Shown here: positions 62,154 to 64,000 of the stretch, one piece after another
Position numbering within the stretch: the stretch's first letter is position 1
Layout: each line of letters starts with the position of its first letter
DNA from: Aequorivita viscosa
GTDB lineage: Bacteria; Bacteroidota; Bacteroidia; Flavobacteriales; Flavobacteriaceae
Direction of reading: 5' to 3'
Length of the DNA stretch: 64,000 bases
Assembly (NCBI RefSeq): GCF_900106795.1
Contig: NZ_FNNS01000011.1
Coordinates: 47,620 to 111,619, forward strand
The notes under the pieces: generated by a model
The model's database searches: none
The model's input: only the letters and a program-made list of their open reading frames with translations
What the model was told of the DNA's origin: nothing
Position numbers and translations under genes: made by a program

Positions 62154-62321
62154 ATGTTCGAATGGTTTAAACGAAAATCGAAGCTTGAAAGATTGAAAAT
62201 TCGTCACAGAAAACTAATGCATCAGTCTTACGAGATATCATTAAACGACCCCAAGAAGAGCGAAAAATTACATCGTCAAGCTGAATTGATTTATGAAGAA
62301 ATAAAGAAAATTACGAATTGA
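62154..62321 (+). CDS. Lacal_2735-type small protein
   Basis: A 55-aa protein, [20 protein letters not shown] followed by [20 protein letters not shown] and a final helix. It is highly basic and helical. This short family is frequent in Flavobacteriaceae; function is unknown. Its 3' end overlaps the convergent pyrF gene by 11 bases. Confidence 0.8.
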   Translation: MFEWFKRKSKLERLKIRHRKLMHQSYEISLNDPKKSEKLHRQAELIYEEIKKITN

Positions 62322-63147
62322 AATCTGGTAGTTGACTCTTCAATATAGCTTCCATTTCGTTTTGTAAGCATTTGGCTTCATTTGAAGCAGCCTCAGCGAA
62401 ATCATTTTCTGTTGAAGCATAAATAATTCCTCGGGAAGAATTAACCAATAAACCAACATCTGCTGAAAGACCATATTTGCATACTTCGCTCAAATTACCA
62501 CCCTGAGCCCCCACACCAGGAACTAAAAGAAACGCATTGGGAACAATTTTCCGGATTTCCCTAAAATATTCCGCTTTGGTCGCCCCTACTACATACATTA
62601 GGCGCTCACTATTTTCCCAAGTTTTAGAAATTTCCAACACTTCTTTATACAATTCCTTTTCTTCTATTTTTTTAGTTTGAAAATCAAAAGCGCCTTCATT
62701 AGACGTGAGCGTTAATAAGATGGTATGTTTATTTTTAAAATTTAAAAAAGGTTCTACAGAATCTTTGCCCATATAAGGAGCAACGGTAACCGAATCGAAA
62801 TCTAAAGCTTCTAGAAACGTCTTGGCATACATTGTTGAAGTATTGCCTATATCCCCACGTTTGGCATCGGCAATTGTAAATATCTCCGGATAGTTTTCAT
62901 TCAAGTAATTTATAGTCTGCTCTAACGATTTCCAACCCTTTAACCCGTAGGCTTCATAAAAAGCAATATTGGGCTTGTAAGCTACGGCATATTGATGCGT
63001 AGCATCAATAATAGCTTTGTTGAACGCAAATATTGGATCTTCCTCGTCTAAAAGAAATGTGGGAATTTTATCTAAATCTACATCAAGGCCGATACAGAGA
63101 AAAGACTTTTTCTTTTTAATTTCAGAAATCAATTGGTTGGTTGTCAT
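62311..63147 (-). CDS. pyrF: Orotidine 5'-phosphate decarboxylase (type 2)
   Basis: A 278-aa TIM-barrel enzyme completing UMP synthesis. [14 protein letters not shown] opens the barrel, the catalytic motif is [11 protein letters not shown] (DxKxxD) and the phosphate-binding end reads [11 protein letters not shown]. Length and the [10 protein letters not shown] motif place it in the longer type 2 group. It is downstream of prfA in the same direction, separated by a 140-base repeat-containing spacer. Confidence 0.96.
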   Translation of the reverse strand: MTTNQLISEIKKKKSFLCIGLDVDLDKIPTFLLDEEDPIFAFNKAIIDATHQYAVAYKPNIAFYEAYGLKGWKSLEQTINYLNENYPEIFTIADAKRGDIGNTSTMYAKTFLEALDFDSVTVAPYMGKDSVEPFLNFKNKHTILLTLTSNEGAFDFQTKKIEEKELYKEVLEISKTWENSERLMYVVGATKAEYFREIRKIVPNAFLLVPGVGAQGGNLSEVCKYGLSADVGLLVNSSRGIIYASTENDFAEAASNEAKCLQNEMEAILKSQLPDFNS

Positions 63148-63184
63148 TACTGTTTAATTATATCCGACGGTTGTTTAATATGAC

Positions 63185-63272
63185 ATAGGACGGTAGGACG
63201 TAAGACATAGGAGTAGATTCAGCTTTCAAAAAAGGTATTATAAATTCATTATCACTTCGTCCTACGTCCTAT
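63185..63272. repeat. TAGGAC-unit inverted repeat between prfA and pyrF
   Basis: The left arm ATAGGACGGTAGGACG (63185-63200) and right arm CGTCCTACGTCCTAT (63258-63272) are inverted copies differing by one inserted base. The left side adds degenerate units (TAAGACATAGGAGTAG). The 57-base loop is AT-rich and no T-run follows, so this is a spacer repeat rather than a terminator. Confidence 0.7.
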
Positions 63273-63287
63273 AATTTTAAGTCATTT

Positions 63288-64000
63288 CTAAAACGATTCT
63301 CCAGAATCTTGCAACTTCTCAGTATTATGAACTAGGTGAAGTTCATCAATAATTTCCTGAATATCGCCGTTTATGATATTTCCTAAATTGTAAAGCGTTA
63401 AATTAATTCGGTGGTCGGTAACCCGTCCTTGCGAATAGTTATATGTACGAATTTTAGCGCTACGGTCACCGCTAGTTACCATCGAGCCTCTCTTAGCAGC
63501 ATCTTCGGCTTGTTTTTTTGCCAACTCCATATCATAAAGTCTAGAGCGAAGTACCTTAAACGCTTTCTCCTTGTTTTTATGTTGCGATTTTTGATCCTGA
63601 CATTGCGCTACAAGCCCTGTTGGGACGTGGGTAAGTCTTACCGCCGAGTAGGTTGTGTTTACCGACTGTCCTCCAGGCCCTGAAGAACAAAAGAAATCTA
63701 CACGAACATCTTTAGGGTTAATTTCTATATCAAACTCTTCTGCTTCTGGAAAAACCATTACTGTAGCCGCACTTGTGTGGACCCTCCCTTGAGTTTCGGT
63801 TTGTGGTACGCGTTGTACACGGTGTACTCCTGCTTCAAACTTTAAGGTTCCGTAAACATCGTCTCCTTCTATTTCTAACTGAATTTCTTTGAAACCACCG
63901 TTTGTACCTTCACTAAAGTCCATTACGTTAGTTTTCCACCCTTTACTTTCGCAATATTTGGTGTACATTCTAAACAAATCACCTGCAAAAATACTGGCTT
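63288..64000 (-). CDS. prfA: Peptide chain release factor 1 (partial, 5' end outside window)
   Basis: About 237 C-terminal codons of RF1, open to the window edge. It contains [11 protein letters not shown], the GGQ peptidyl-hydrolase motif in [17 protein letters not shown], and the family end [19 protein letters not shown]1 reads UAA and UAG; the anticodon-like PxT tripeptide region lies near [10 protein letters not shown], which supports RF1 over RF2. The N-terminal 120 or so residues are not in the window. Confidence 0.96.
   Translation of the reverse strand, partial: ASIFAGDLFRMYTKYCESKGWKTNVMDFSEGTNGGFKEIQLEIEGDDVYGTLKFEAGVHRVQRVPQTETQGRVHTSAATVMVFPEAEEFDIEINPKDVRVDFFCSSGPGGQSVNTTYSAVRLTHVPTGLVAQCQDQKSQHKNKEKAFKVLRSRLYDMELAKKQAEDAAKRGSMVTSGDRSAKIRTYNYSQGRVTDHRINLTLYNLGNIINGDIQEIIDELHLVHNTEKLQDSGESF

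Overview
The window is a compact, AT-rich stretch of chromosome from a member of the Flavobacteriaceae (Bacteroidota). The evidence is the gene content: a type IX secretion (Por) C-terminal sorting domain, a fused two-subunit branched-chain E1 dehydrogenase, a BatA-like membrane protein, a DnaJ with only two zinc motifs, a Lacal_2735-type small protein and DUF4920, DUF4197, DUF6268 and TIGR02757 families. Many start sites also lie 15-35 bases downstream of the Bacteroidota -7 promoter element TAnnTTTG. No rRNA, tRNA, CRISPR array, prophage or complete insertion sequence was seen. Almost all of the window reads as vertically inherited core genome.

Layout. 0-2 kb: a TetR regulator with its own palindromic operator, an N-terminally truncated short-chain dehydrogenase and a gene-free patch of nested inverted repeats; this is the only part that looks rearranged. 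2-5 kb: nitroreductase, TerC, ribosome hibernation factor and an ArsC-fold protein without cysteines. 5.1-11 kb: a seven-gene minus-strand operon, transcribed from about 11.0 to 5.1 kb, encoding FAD oxidoreductase, methyltransferase, type III polyketide synthase, FabI/FabL-type enoyl reductase, FabZ-like dehydratase, ketosynthase and acyl carrier protein. It looks like a private type II fatty-acid module feeding a type III PKS with two tailoring enzymes, and is the best candidate for an undescribed pathway. 11-15 kb: OmpA-type lipoprotein, lipocalin, DUF1328 protein and the fused E1. 15-18 kb: 2-oxoglutarate oxygenase, SUI1 factor, nucleoside phosphorylase and a cytoplasmic solute-binding-type protein.

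18-34 kb: two divergent gene pairs, ung|mutS2 and bcp|nth, that share a nearly identical intergenic promoter. Between them are folE, a LolD-like ATPase, a GAF histidine kinase, a BatA-like protein, a dihydroorotase homologue lacking its metal-binding HxH, an esterase, an MBL-fold hydrolase and a large cytosolic protein of unknown function. 34-50 kb: M28 peptidase, PPK2, a sigma-54 response regulator with no DNA-binding domain, an ABC-2 exporter pair, grpE-dnaJ, YceI, mnmD, ilvE, a MazG-like protein and a dipeptidyl peptidase III.

50-64 kb: a SRPBCC/GyrI-like protein, crcB, an Lrp regulator, two tandem diverged helical proteins, a RES/Xre toxin-antitoxin pair, the single-chain isobutyryl-CoA mutase IcmF, a T9SS cargo protein, a DUF4197 lipoprotein, pyrF and the 3' part of prfA. 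Branched-chain metabolism recurs (fused E1, ilvE, icmF), as expected for bacteria that build iso-branched fatty acids; such acyl groups could also prime the type III PKS operon.
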